Source of the DNA: Nocardia grenadensis NBRC 108939
GTDB lineage: Bacteria; Actinomycetota; Actinomycetes; Mycobacteriales; Mycobacteriaceae
DNA: 64,000 nucleotides
Direction: 5' to 3'
Assembly (NCBI RefSeq): GCF_001613445.1
Contig: NZ_BDCJ01000006.1
Location: forward strand, 248,001-312,000
Shown: positions 55,301 through 62,611 of the stretch, piece by piece
Numbering within the stretch: position 1 is the first letter of the stretch
Layout: each line of letters starts with the position of its first letter
Made by a program: the position numbers and the translations under genes
Notes under the pieces: generated by a model
What the model was told of the DNA's origin: nothing
Databases searched by the model: none
What the model saw: the letters and a program-made list of their open reading frames with translations, nothing else

Positions 55301-58300
55301 CGGATCCCTGGTGCGCTGTGACGCCGACGCCCGGTCGTTCGCGAACGGAACCGGCGATCTCGTCGGCGGTTTCGCCACGGAATTCCCGCTGTCGGTCCGG
55401 ATCGTCGATATCGATACCACCGAGGCTCTGGTCGGTGGGCCCGCCGCCGGAAGCGCGCTGGTCCAGATCCGTGATCTCTACCGGTCGGTACCCGACGGTG
55501 GCGCGGGCTACGCGCTCCTGCGTCACCTGAACCCGGAGACCGCCACCGAGTTCGCCGCCGCCGAATCCGGCCGGCTCACTCTGCGCTACCGGGATCTGCG
55601 GCCGGCCCGGGTCCACACCGACGGCCCGGCCGACGGAGTACCGCTGGCACTGACCGTCGACGCCACCGACGACGGTCTGCTCTGCCGGTTCGACTACGCG
55701 ACCGACGTTTTCGCCGGTGAAGATGTGAAAACCTTCGCCGAGCATTGGGTCCGCGCACTCGGCGGCCTCGCCGAACACGGGTTGCGCCCGGATATCGGGC
55801 GCACCGCGCTCGCGCCGCAGCCCGCGCGGGAGTCGCAATCCGCGCCCGCGTCGGAGCCCGCGCGGGAGTCGCAATCCGCGCCCGCGTCGGAGCCCGCGTC
55901 CGCGCCGCAGCCCGCACCCGAGTCGCAGGTCGCCGTCGAGTCGGCGCCCGCGCATGCGGCGCTGCCCGCGCACATGTCCGAACCGGTGCCGGACGCGGAG
56001 GTCACCTCACTGCTGCGCCCGATCACCGGCGTCCCGGACGCCGCGCCGCCCGAGCCGGTCCGCGGCACGCTACCGCGACACCACGCATACGACGCGGCCG
56101 CCGATCCGCTGCCGGACACGGCCGGCGCACCCGCTCCGGGTGGGCTCCCGCGGCGCCGGACTACGGGCGCCGAAACACCCGCGACGGTCGGCCCCGGTAC
56201 GGATGCCGAGGCGGCCGGTGCCGGGCTCCCGCAACGCCGGCCGGTCGGCGGAGCCGGCGCGCCCGCGCAACAGGAGACCGTCCCGGAGCGAACCGCGTTC
56301 CCGCAACGCGGCACCGGGCCGCGTTCGGAATCCGAAACCGTGGCGAGCGGAATCGATCCGACCGCGACAGCGCTGCCGCGGCGCCGCACGCGACCCGATG
56401 CGGATCCGGCCGCGACGGTGGATTCGGGTTCGGTGTCGCTGCCGCAACGTGCCGCGCGACCCGACGCGGATTCTGCTGTGTCGGTGGATGCGGGTTCGGG
56501 TTCGTTGCCCCGGCGCCGGTCGGGGCTCGATGCGGATCCGGCCGCGACGGTGGATTCGGGTTCGGGTTCGTTGCCGCAGCGCCGGTCGGGGCTCGATCCG
56601 GATCCCGCGGCGACCGCGGACCCGGGCCGGGCCTCGCTGCCACAACGCCGCCCGGGTCCGGCGCATTCGACACCCGAGGCCGTGAGTCCGGAATCGGCCG
56701 CGCGATCCGGGGCCTTCCCGCAGCACCTGCCCCGGCACGACAGTGGGCCTGCCGGTGAGCCGCTGTCGGAGCAGGCAGCCGAGCCCTCGGCGACGCCTCC
56801 GCGGGGCGCGTTCCGGTACGGCGCGGGATCTGTCGCCGAGCCGATGGATGCCGTCGAGCCGCCCGCGCCGCCGTCCCTGCCCCGCCGCCGGCCCGGGCCG
56901 GCCGGCCAACCGGAACGCCTCGACACAGAAATGGACTCGCCCGAAGCCTCCGCACCTCCGGGGTTGCCCCAGCGCCGCCCCCGGGTCGACAGCGGGTCCC
57001 GCACGGAACCGGAACCGGCCGAGATATCCGAACCGTCGCTGCCGCAGCGCCGGTCTCGGCTCGGCGCGCGGCCCGACGCCGATTCGGCGGGTGCCCTTTC
57101 CGAGCCCGTGTCCACCGAGAGCGGACCCGTACCGGATCCGCTGCCGGAACGCCGTCCCACCGCCGAGACGCGCCCCGCGCCCGCCGGCACCGAGTCCGAA
57201 CAGGCGGGCGGGCCGGCGCTGCCGCGGCGCGGCGGCCGCTCCGCGGTGGAAGCGGAGGGTGCGACCGCCGGCGGCACAGCCGACCGGGGTCCGGCCGCGC
57301 TGCCGCGGCGCGAGGCACACGGCGAGGTCGAATCGGCGCCGGTCGAGCTCCCGCCGGCGCTGCCGCGGCGCCGGCCGCAACCGCTCCGGGACGAGACGGC
57401 ATCGTCCGAACCGCGTGACTGGACCTTGAAGCGTTCGAAGTCCGCGGCCCCCGCACCCGGTCCCGAGCCGACCGCCGAGCCAGAGCTCACTGCTGATCCC
57501 GGACTCACTGCTGATCCCGGACTCACTGCTGATCCCGGACTCACTGCTGATCCCGGACTCACTGCCGATCCCGGACTCACTGCCGATCCCGGGCTCACCG
57601 CGGACCCGGAGCCCACCACCTTCCTGCGGCCGATTCCGGATGTGGAGACGACCGCCTACATGTCTCCGATTGCCGATCTGGCCTCGCGTGACGACCAGAG
57701 CACCCTGCTGTCGCTGTTCGACGAACAGGTGAGCCGGACTCCCACGGACCCGGCCGTGCGGCAGGGTGCGCGGGTGCTCGGATACAGCGAATTGGACCGC
57801 AAGTCCCGGGCGCTGGCCGTGGAGCTGATCCGCTTCGGCGTCGGCGACCGAACCCTGGTCGCCGTGGCCATGCGACCCGGTATCGACCTGGTGGTCGCGG
57901 TCTGCGCGGTTTTGCGTGCGGGCGGCGGATATGTGCCGGTCGATCCCGGCCGCCCGGCCGCGGAAGTGGACGAGTTGCTGGCCACCGCGGCCCCGATCTG
58001 TGTGCTGAGCACCTCGGACGAGGGCTTCGCCACCGGCACCGGGATCTCGGTGGTCGCCATCGACCTGCTGTATCTGGACCTGCCTGCCGACCCGGCTGTC
58101 TTCCCACCGGTCGCCGCCGACGACCTCGCCGATATCCGGTACGTCCCCGGTGGCACGCCCGCTGTGACGAGCACGCACCGGCAGCTGGTGGAGCGACTGC
58201 GACGGGCGCAGCGCAGCCATCCCTACGATTCGTCCGATCTGGTGCTGCACGCGGCGCCGACCGTGACCGATATCACGCTGTGGGAATTGTTCCGGCCGCT

Positions 58301-58892
58301 GCACCACGGTGCCCAGATCCTGATGCCCGATCATCCGGGCCGGGCCGCCGACCTGTCCCGTTCGATCGCCGCCCACAAGGTCACGATCGTGCACGTGGTC
58401 CCGTCCCTGCTGGACCGGTTCCTCGATTCGGTGACCGACGGCGGCGGCCGCGCCGCGCATCTCAGCCTGCGGCGGGTCGTCGTGGACGGCGCCGCGCTCC
58501 CGCCCGGTGGTGTCGAACGGTTCGTTACGCTGCTGCCCGGCGCGGAACTGGTGATCTGGTACGGCCACAACGAGACGGGTGTGATCACCGTCGGGTCGGT
58601 CGGCGGGCGGCCGGTCACCAATGACCGGGTGTACCTCCTGGACGAACAACTGCGCCCGGTACCGCCGGGCACCGTCGGCGAAATGTACATCGGCGGTCCG
58701 CAGTTGGCCCGGGGTTACCACGCCGCGGCCGCGGAGACGGCCTCGAGGTTCGTCGCCACCGGGGGTGGGGGCCGGCTGTACCGGACGGGGGACCTGGTCC
58801 GCCGCCGGGACGGTGTGCTGGAATATCTCGGGCGTGTCGAACGTGTCGGCGGGTCGCTCATGAGCGGTTCCCGGCGGGGCGGGCATGATTGA
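49362..58892 (+). CDS. NRPS-like megaprotein 2: A(core)-linker-C*-A*-E*-linker-A(core)
   Basis: 3176 residues, ATG with GGAGGG 11 bases before it, 288 bp after NRPS 1. Domains: A core (about 20-425), degenerate P-loop, cut after MEYLGRV; linker (425-685); C domain (685-1145) with HRILADE in place of HHxxxDG (Arg820, Glu825); A domain (1150-1660) with no GSTG loop and the catalytic A10 Lys replaced by Glu1654 (TGTGEPDR); no T domain; E-like domain (about 1735-2140) where HHxxxDxxSW reads NGLAVDDRSW (Asn1852, Gly1853); disordered repeat linker (about 2145-2770); final A core ending right after LEYLGRV. No domain keeps its full catalytic set and there is no thioesterase. The frame is nevertheless clean. 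Confidence 0.85.
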   Translation: MTRPVRTRPHRTRRPRVTTLPQLIANAVETNPDGAALVLADGTGPLEQVSYADLDAWSSRLARSLIARGIGPEDLVAVAIPRSLDAVLAVWAVAKTGAGFVPIDPAYPPNWIAHLLVDVGAVYGLAVSWVRNELPDEIEWLQVDTVGAARALEQFSAEPVTYADRIRPLRAEHPAYVSYASDGEASPDGVVVTQAGLSGLCAEQQGRFRVEPEDRTLDFAPLPSDSAVLELLLALGGAATMVVVSPLVSTADELTELLRRTGVTHAYLPPEALEVMDPAGLDELGVVIAGRRPCPPEQVARWAIPVAGGATRVLYQGYGPAEATIMTSISTALTPDRAPTVGAPIRGVTAHILDGQLAQVPDGAVGELYLGGPQLARGYHRRPGRTAQLLVADPYADDGSRLFRTGDLVRRTDDGEMEYLGRVETPAAPSTLSGVMGPSDSDTPPLVAVDSAAAPEAALAESPADFEQSLPIRETAAPPAKPDLPAEPEQPVEEGAFTGYGDGPADREPGTPDPVPARGLPGADSRLASERRDMELPGRGYLEMPDRSQPLGARGTRAAESSPAGAEANDPAEPDADTWLSADRQLPAPSDTQPSRGSSFRAAGDALAFYENMPEGADAPGSRGPSPAVLPATRPEPGGSDFPFGARDSNAPSPLWPDSAGASPRAEEPSAPETVPAPDDRRAAARPESVPLSPGQLRLWERNRFTPEEGTDTFTAAMTLTGTLDATAMQAAVADVVDRHETLRTVYPEVGGTPHQVVLPRERAVPEVAAEPVAPAELAEWLQALSRTDFDVADPEQVPVRFALAETGPREHVVAVVVHRILADEVSAGLLLRDLLRAFLGRRNRSRPLWQPLSVQYLDYFLNRQSVLGDSTDPGSLAAARLAFWREYLAGLPPLLEIPAATGGSGGTGYGVHGFEIGTRTHRRIADIARRGEVSEFIVVRAAFAVLLARSAAVTDIVLGSSVRGHDERELDDAIGPYANTVVLRTRIDPAESFLDLVTRVAESDRAAFAHADLPFEIVDAAIGVGAPLFDMAISLRHNDIPRLEMPSLSTEPIEIANSTPECGLRLVIDPHRAPDGSPDGIAAALHYAADRFDAATATEFARRLQRVLTVAGGDPDGPVGDIDLLSRADLDRLLVVWNDTRYPVAPDLLLDGYRRTVATRPDTVAVADAEAELTYQEFDARVNRLARRLIEAGVGTETPVGVALRNSTELLVAIYAVLSAGGACLPLDPDDPAGWNARLIDIAGPACVLVAPADEARLAAVETSTASRPPILVPGAEDLARHSAEPVRPEELIRQIRPGNAAYLLCASVSPDGPELAVLSHSAIHNQITLMLAQYPMGFTDVYLQQNPPTRGTSLWGTFLPLRAGAELALAPAGTHDPERIAATIAARAVTVTDFGPDELAAFAEHADPGPMRSLREVFVTGGPLAPETARAVRERCGARTQNLYGTAETTVSATSWPAAGSADRSVPIGLPQWNTRVYVLDSRLRPVPPGVPGELYLAGDQLARGYLGRRGGTAHRFVANPFGYGQRMYRTGDMVRWRDATATTPQRLDYLGRTDDQFGFRGHRVRPAAVTAALRALPGIAAAAVLTRGTGPAVSSAARPGARLVAYIVPEQAGSEPDLASVRAALAQTVPADLVPSAFAAVERIPLTGTGEPDRTRLPDPDEIAPLPPDAGPWAAEARVEPVGALDIAETALPEPPPQAAEPVPTAAAPVSFTGAAAETTGELPATPTAARLLDSPVPGVEVRSVVLDLPTDRPLSRTEIAVQSLMARHPMLSARLDTGARPPVLWIPPREQRGERQYWWRGPETGENTLATDDVVQAAADALDPANGRNIHFVVTGTEPDRRLVVVANGLAVDDRSWRIIIDELVAGWAGAELAAAAPETKLPQLVHALDARARSIELLDESGWWRRNLAGAQIAAPLGSADLRGRRRVSLAITAEGTAAVTAAAGAYEATVPEVLLTAVAVALHTGAQGKVARAIGSLVRCDADARSFANGTGDLVGGFATEFPLSVRIVDIDTTEALVGGPAAGSALVQIRDLYRSVPDGGAGYALLRHLNPETATEFAAAESGRLTLRYRDLRPARVHTDGPADGVPLALTVDATDDGLLCRFDYATDVFAGEDVKTFAEHWVRALGGLAEHGLRPDIGRTALAPQPARESQSAPASEPARESQSAPASEPASAPQPAPESQVAVESAPAHAALPAHMSEPVPDAEVTSLLRPITGVPDAAPPEPVRGTLPRHHAYDAAADPLPDTAGAPAPGGLPRRRTTGAETPATVGPGTDAEAAGAGLPQRRPVGGAGAPAQQETVPERTAFPQRGTGPRSESETVASGIDPTATALPRRRTRPDADPAATVDSGSVSLPQRAARPDADSAVSVDAGSGSLPRRRSGLDADPAATVDSGSGSLPQRRSGLDPDPAATADPGRASLPQRRPGPAHSTPEAVSPESAARSGAFPQHLPRHDSGPAGEPLSEQAAEPSATPPRGAFRYGAGSVAEPMDAVEPPAPPSLPRRRPGPAGQPERLDTEMDSPEASAPPGLPQRRPRVDSGSRTEPEPAEISEPSLPQRRSRLGARPDADSAGALSEPVSTESGPVPDPLPERRPTAETRPAPAGTESEQAGGPALPRRGGRSAVEAEGATAGGTADRGPAALPRREAHGEVESAPVELPPALPRRRPQPLRDETASSEPRDWTLKRSKSAAPAPGPEPTAEPELTADPGLTADPGLTADPGLTADPGLTADPGLTADPGLTADPEPTTFLRPIPDVETTAYMSPIADLASRDDQSTLLSLFDEQVSRTPTDPAVRQGARVLGYSELDRKSRALAVELIRFGVGDRTLVAVAMRPGIDLVVAVCAVLRAGGGYVPVDPGRPAAEVDELLATAAPICVLSTSDEGFATGTGISVVAIDLLYLDLPADPAVFPPVAADDLADIRYVPGGTPAVTSTHRQLVERLRRAQRSHPYDSSDLVLHAAPTVTDITLWELFRPLHHGAQILMPDHPGRAADLSRSIAAHKVTIVHVVPSLLDRFLDSVTDGGGRAAHLSLRRVVVDGAALPPGGVERFVTLLPGAELVIWYGHNETGVITVGSVGGRPVTNDRVYLLDEQLRPVPPGTVGEMYIGGPQLARGYHAAAAETASRFVATGGGGRLYRTGDLVRRRDGVLEYLGRVERVGGSLMSGSRRGGHD
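55821..55892 (+). repeat. 36-bp perfect tandem repeat, two copies
   Basis: Units 55821-55856 and 55857-55892 are identical and in frame, encoding PARESQSAPASE twice at the start of the NRPS 2 linker. Confidence 0.9.
56397..56660 (+). repeat. 66-bp imperfect tandem repeat, four copies, in NRPS 2 linker
   Basis: Four 22-codon units of the form DADPAATVDSGSGS-LPQRRSGL, in frame and 60-90% alike, each ending in an LPQR or LPRR motif. Further LPRR/LPQR motifs, about 17 in all, lie between 56,060 and 57,390. Confidence 0.8.
57486..57610 (+). repeat. 18-bp tandem repeat, seven units, in NRPS 2 linker
   Basis: CTCACTGCTGATCCCGGA repeats from 57486; units 1-4 are identical, 5-6 differ by one or two bases, the last is degenerate. 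It encodes LTADPG repeatedly. In-frame length makes it a candidate variable-number repeat. Confidence 0.92.
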
Positions 58893-59134
58893 ACCCGCTC
58901 CGGCGTCCGGGATCGCCGAGTCGGCGGGGTCCGGTACCGGATTCCCGGTCCGGTCGATCAAACCGTGGTAGCCGGGCAACGCTACGGTAACGATATGTCC
59001 GCAAGGTACGACTACACGGACAGAACTCCCGGGTTGGGTCGATCCTGTCCCGTTACTGTGAGGCGTTCGGGACCCGGAGCCGGTTGTTGCGGTGCGGAAA
59101 GACCCCGGATGGAAATTCGAGACGAAGCGAAGGT

Positions 59135-60208
59135 GTGAAATTGATACGTCGACTCACCCGGCGTGGCGGTAGACGCGCCGCGGCAATGGTCGCGGCCACG
59201 GCAGTTCTGACCGGTGTGATGACCGGTCTCGGTGGGAGTACCGCCGGTGCGGATCCGATCATCGAATCCAAGACACTGCTCGCCGACCCCACCGCGCCCG
59301 ACGGGTCACGCATCGTCAAGGCCGAGTACAAGGACGACCGCAACCTGCGGCTGTATGTGAACTCGGTGGCCATGGACAAGGACATCGTCGTCGACGTCCA
59401 GCGCCCGGCCGACGCCTCGGTGCCCCGGCCCACGCTCTACCTGCTCAACGGCGCGGGTGGTGGCGAGGACTCGGCATCCTGGCAGGCCCAGACCAACACC
59501 CTCGAATTTCTGTCCGACAAGAACGTCAATGTGATCCAGCCCATCGGTGGTGCCTGGAGCTACTACACCGACTGGATCAAGGACGACCCGGCGCTGGGCC
59601 GCAACAAGTGGAAGACCTTTTTCACCGAGGAGCTCCCGCCGCTGATCGACGGTGCGTTGGGCACCAACGGTGTGAACGGCCTCGCCGGTCTGTCCACCTC
59701 GGGCACCACCGTGCTGGCTCTGCCGATCGCCAAGCCCGGCCTCTACAAGGCCGCCGCGGCCTACAGCGGTTGCGCCCAGACCAGCGACCCGGTCGGTTCG
59801 GAGTTCGTGAAGCTCACCGTGAACACATGGGGCGGCGGCGACACCGACAACATGTGGGGTCCGCAGGGCTCGCCGGAATGGGCCGCGAACGATCCGTACC
59901 TGCACGCCGAAGCGCTGCGCGGTCTCGAACTCTACGTCTCCACCGGTAACGGCCTGCCCGGCCGCTGGGACACCCTGAACGGCCCGCACACCCTGCCCGG
60001 CTCCTACGGGCTGGCCAATCAGATCCTGGTCGGCGGCGTCATCGAGGCGGGTACCAACTTCTGCACCCATAATTTGAAGACGCGGCTGGATTCTTTGGGG
60101 ATCCCGGCCACCTTCAACTTCCGTGACTCGGGTACCCACTCCTGGGGTTACTGGGAGGACGAGTTCAAGGTGTCGTGGCCGGTTCTGGCCCGTGGCCTGG
60201 GCCTCTAG
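59135..60208 (+). CDS. Secreted antigen-85-type esterase / mycolyltransferase family
   Basis: 357 residues. Signal peptide of about 39 residues ending STAGA. The alpha/beta-hydrolase core has S187 in GLSTSGTT, and H335 in GTHSWGYW, the Ag85 C-terminal signature. Ag85-family proteins transfer mycolic acids onto trehalose or arabinogalactan outside the membrane. LYLLNGAGGGEDSASWQAQT is the Ag85-like oxyanion region. Start: GTG at 59135 or TTG at 59141 are both possible; the ribosome site GAAGGTG slightly favours the TTG. Ends at a strong terminator. Confidence 0.88.
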   Translation: MKLIRRLTRRGGRRAAAMVAATAVLTGVMTGLGGSTAGADPIIESKTLLADPTAPDGSRIVKAEYKDDRNLRLYVNSVAMDKDIVVDVQRPADASVPRPTLYLLNGAGGGEDSASWQAQTNTLEFLSDKNVNVIQPIGGAWSYYTDWIKDDPALGRNKWKTFFTEELPPLIDGALGTNGVNGLAGLSTSGTTVLALPIAKPGLYKAAAAYSGCAQTSDPVGSEFVKLTVNTWGGGDTDNMWGPQGSPEWAANDPYLHAEALRGLELYVSTGNGLPGRWDTLNGPHTLPGSYGLANQILVGGVIEAGTNFCTHNLKTRLDSLGIPATFNFRDSGTHSWGYWEDEFKVSWPVLARGLGL

Positions 60209-60227
60209 TCCCAACGCTGTTTCTCGT

Positions 60228-60272
60228 GCCCGTGCCGGGGCGGCAGTACGCCGCCCCGGCACGGGCGTTTTC
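60228..60272 (+). terminator. Strong intrinsic terminator after Ag85-like gene
   Basis: 17-bp perfect stem (60228-60244 with 60250-60266), 5-base loop, then GTTTTCT. One of the few terminators here with a T-run. Confidence 0.92.
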
Positions 60273-60302
60273 TCATGCCGGCCCGTCCGTGCGCGATGAC
60301 GA

Positions 60303-60338
60303 GAACGCCCGCCCTGCCGGTGGGCGGAGCGGGCGTTC
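60303..60338 (-). terminator. Hairpin terminator for the enoyl-CoA hydratase gene
   Basis: GAACGCCCGC (60303-60312) pairs with GCGGGCGTTC (60329-60338) around a 16-base loop, 19 bp past the stop of the minus-strand crotonase gene. Confidence 0.65.
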
Positions 60339-60356
60339 GCGCGATCGGGGTCGCGC

Positions 60357-61166
60357 CTACTCCGCGAAGACCGCTTTGCGTTTGCCGAGCATGGCGCCGG
60401 CGCCCTCGAAGAAGTCGGGGGATTGCAGTAGTTCGACCTGCCCGGCCTTCTCGTCGGCCAGGGCCGTGTCCAGGGCGCTGAGGGTGGCGCGATTGAGTGC
60501 CTTCTTGGTGAGTTCGAGCGCGCGCCGCGGACCGTGCGAGATCTTCTCGGCGGCGGCCTCGACGGCGGCATCGAGTTCCTCGGTGGTGGCCAGGACGTCG
60601 GTGAACAGGCCTTCGGCGCGGGCCGCGGGGGCGGGGAGACGTTCGCCGAGCAGTGCCATCCGAGCGGCCAGCGGGCGGCCGGCGGCCGCGGCCACCAGCG
60701 CCGCGGCGCCACCGTCGGGCATGAGACCGATATTGATGAATGCCAGCAGCAGGTAGGAGTCTGCTTCGGCGTAGACCAGGTCGGCGGCCAGCGCGATACC
60801 GACACCGACCCCGGCGGTCGCGCCCCGGAGGCGGGCGATCACCGGTACCGGTAGGTCGACGATGGCGCGCACGAGCCGGTTGGCGGCGTCCATCACCTGG
60901 TCGGGGGTGATGCCGCGGGCGCCCTCTTCGGCGCTGGCGGCCAGGTCGGCGCCGGTGCAGAAGTCGCCGCCGGCACCGGTGAGCACGACCACCCGCACGG
61001 CTTTGTCCTGCGCGGCCGCGAGGAAGGTGTCACCCAGCGCGACCAGCGAGTCGTAGTCGAGCGCATTCTTGCGCTTGGGCTTGGTGAGGGTGATCCGCAG
61101 TACCCGGCCGTCCTGCACGGCGGAGAAACCCGCCGGCTGCGTGGTGGGGGAATCTGTGTTGACCAT
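60357..61166 (-). CDS. Enoyl-CoA hydratase/isomerase (crotonase) family
   Basis: 269 residues. Oxyanion-hole segments GGDFCTGADL and RGATAGVGVGIALAADLV are clear. The two glutamates that add water in classical hydratases are not at their expected sites: the first region reads AFINIG, the second MPDGG with Asp. The enzyme may thus be an isomerase, a thioesterase-like crotonase, or use a different acid. Divergent from the tandem TetR gene, which probably regulates it. Convergent with the esterase. Confidence 0.85.
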   Translation of the reverse strand: MVNTDSPTTQPAGFSAVQDGRVLRITLTKPKRKNALDYDSLVALGDTFLAAAQDKAVRVVVLTGAGGDFCTGADLAASAEEGARGITPDQVMDAANRLVRAIVDLPVPVIARLRGATAGVGVGIALAADLVYAEADSYLLLAFINIGLMPDGGAAALVAAAAGRPLAARMALLGERLPAPAARAEGLFTDVLATTEELDAAVEAAAEKISHGPRRALELTKKALNRATLSALDTALADEKAGQVELLQSPDFFEGAGAMLGKRKAVFAE

Positions 61167-61212
61167 GCGCGCTCCATCGGGTGCCCCCGGTGCCGACCAG
61201 GTGGCGAATAGC

Positions 61213-61248
61213 GGTTAACGTTGCGAATTGTGGTTAACTTAGGTTGAC
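61213..61248 (+). promoter_or_regulatory. Repeated GGTTAAC motifs between echA-type and TetR genes
   Basis: GGTTAAC at 61213-61219 and 61232-61238, then GGTTGAC at 61242-61248, in the divergent intergenic region. Likely binding sites of the tandem TetR protein. GTTAACTT also occurs upstream of the thiolase at 3695. Confidence 0.4.
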
Positions 61249-61299
61249 TTGTCGGGCGCTGTCAACACCGGCGGCGCCGCCGAGGCGAACGGAGAATGC

Positions 61300-62523
61300 A
61301 TGGTCGCGGATAGCAGCCGGGTGGACCCGGTGCGCGTGCGTCCGGCCGACCGTGGCGCCGGCCAGGGCGGGCGGCGCCGGCCCAAGGACCGCAAGGTGCA
61401 GATTATGCGCGCCGCGGCCCGCGCCTTCAGCGAACGTGGTTACTATCCGGTCGGCGTGGACGAGATCGCGGCCGAGGTCGGGATCTCCGGTCCCGCACTG
61501 TACCGCCATTTCGCCAACAAGTACGCCCTGTTGGTCGCCGCCGCGGAGGAAGGTGCCCGGCAACTGCTCGAGGCCGCCCGGGCCGCGGACGAGCCGGAAG
61601 CGAAGCCGGACGAACGTCTCGACGCCCTCATCCGGGCGGTCTCCGAGCACACCATCGAGATCCGGCGCGAGGCAGGTCTGTACCGGTGGGAGGGCCGCTA
61701 CCTGGAGCAGCCCGACCGCGCCCGCATCCGCACCCTCTACAACGGGATCAACGAGACGCTGTCCGCGCCGATCGAGCAACTCCGACCGGACGCCCCACCG
61801 GAGGACATCGCCCTGCTGGCCGCCGCGGTGCTCAGCGTGATCGGCAGTATCTCGGCCCATCGCACCGCCCTGTCCAGTGCCAAACTGCTGCCGCTGCTGC
61901 ACGATATGGCCTGGTCGATCGTGCGCACCGAACTGCCGCCCGCCCCCGGGCCCGGCGAACCCGACAACACCCCGCGCGGCCTGCCGGTGACCTCCAAACG
62001 GGAGCAGTTGCTCACCGAGGCGATCCGGATCTTCGGCCGCCGCGGGTACCACGAGGCCAGTATCGAAGAGATCGGCGCGGCTGTCGGAATCAACGCCTCC
62101 AGCGTCTACCGGTACTTCAGCAGTAAATCCGACCTGCTGGCGGCAGCCTTCCACCGCACCGGCGACCGGCTGGCCTTCGCCATCACCGAGGCGCTCGCCG
62201 AGGCGAGCGGGCGCGCCGACGCGGTGGACAAGATCGCCGACCGCTACATCCGGCTCAGTTTCGCCATGCCGGAGATCATGCCGGTGTACTACGCGGAATT
62301 CCCGAACCTGCCCCCGGCCGAACAACACAAACTCCGGGCCATTCAACGGCAGAACGTGCACGAATGGGCGAATCTGCTCGACGGTGATCCCATCGAGGCG
62401 CGCTTCCGGGTGCATTCGGCGATCGGCCAGGTCATCGATGTGGGCCGGTTGATCCGTTTCGATTCCCGGCCCCAGCACATGGCCCGGGTGCACGCCCTCA
62501 TGATGGCCGTGATGCTGGGCTGA
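61300..62523 (+). CDS. Tandem TetR-family regulator (two DNA-binding domains in one chain)
   Basis: 407 residues, start at the ATG at 61300 with GGAG upstream. Two complete TetR HTH units: about 31-77 (RAFSERGYYPVGVDEIAAEV, then ISGPALYRHFANK) and about 230-275 (RIFGRRGYHEASIEEIGAAV, then INASSVYRYFSSK), each followed by a ligand-type helical domain. TetR proteins normally dimerise with one HTH each; the fused form binds as an intramolecular pair. It is divergent from the crotonase gene, suggesting control of acyl-CoA metabolism by a CoA ligand. Confidence 0.88.
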   Translation: MVADSSRVDPVRVRPADRGAGQGGRRRPKDRKVQIMRAAARAFSERGYYPVGVDEIAAEVGISGPALYRHFANKYALLVAAAEEGARQLLEAARAADEPEAKPDERLDALIRAVSEHTIEIRREAGLYRWEGRYLEQPDRARIRTLYNGINETLSAPIEQLRPDAPPEDIALLAAAVLSVIGSISAHRTALSSAKLLPLLHDMAWSIVRTELPPAPGPGEPDNTPRGLPVTSKREQLLTEAIRIFGRRGYHEASIEEIGAAVGINASSVYRYFSSKSDLLAAAFHRTGDRLAFAITEALAEASGRADAVDKIADRYIRLSFAMPEIMPVYYAEFPNLPPAEQHKLRAIQRQNVHEWANLLDGDPIEARFRVHSAIGQVIDVGRLIRFDSRPQHMARVHALMMAVMLG

Positions 62524-62557
62524 ACGGCCGAGAAGGTGTCGGGCTAATCGCCGCTGC

Positions 62558-62578
62558 CTGGCGGCGGCCGGCCGCCAG
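62558..62578 (+). terminator. Short hairpin between TetR and lipoprotein genes
   Basis: CTGGCGGC pairs with GCCGCCAG around 5 bases, between two convergent genes. Modest stem, no T-run. Confidence 0.45.
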
Positions 62579-62611
62579 TACGCGCGATCGAGCGAAACGG
62601 TGTAGACCTCC

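Noticed and set aside
57486..57610. A CRISPR-like array
   Set aside because: The 18-bp units are contiguous with no spacers and lie inside a coding frame; they are protein repeats.
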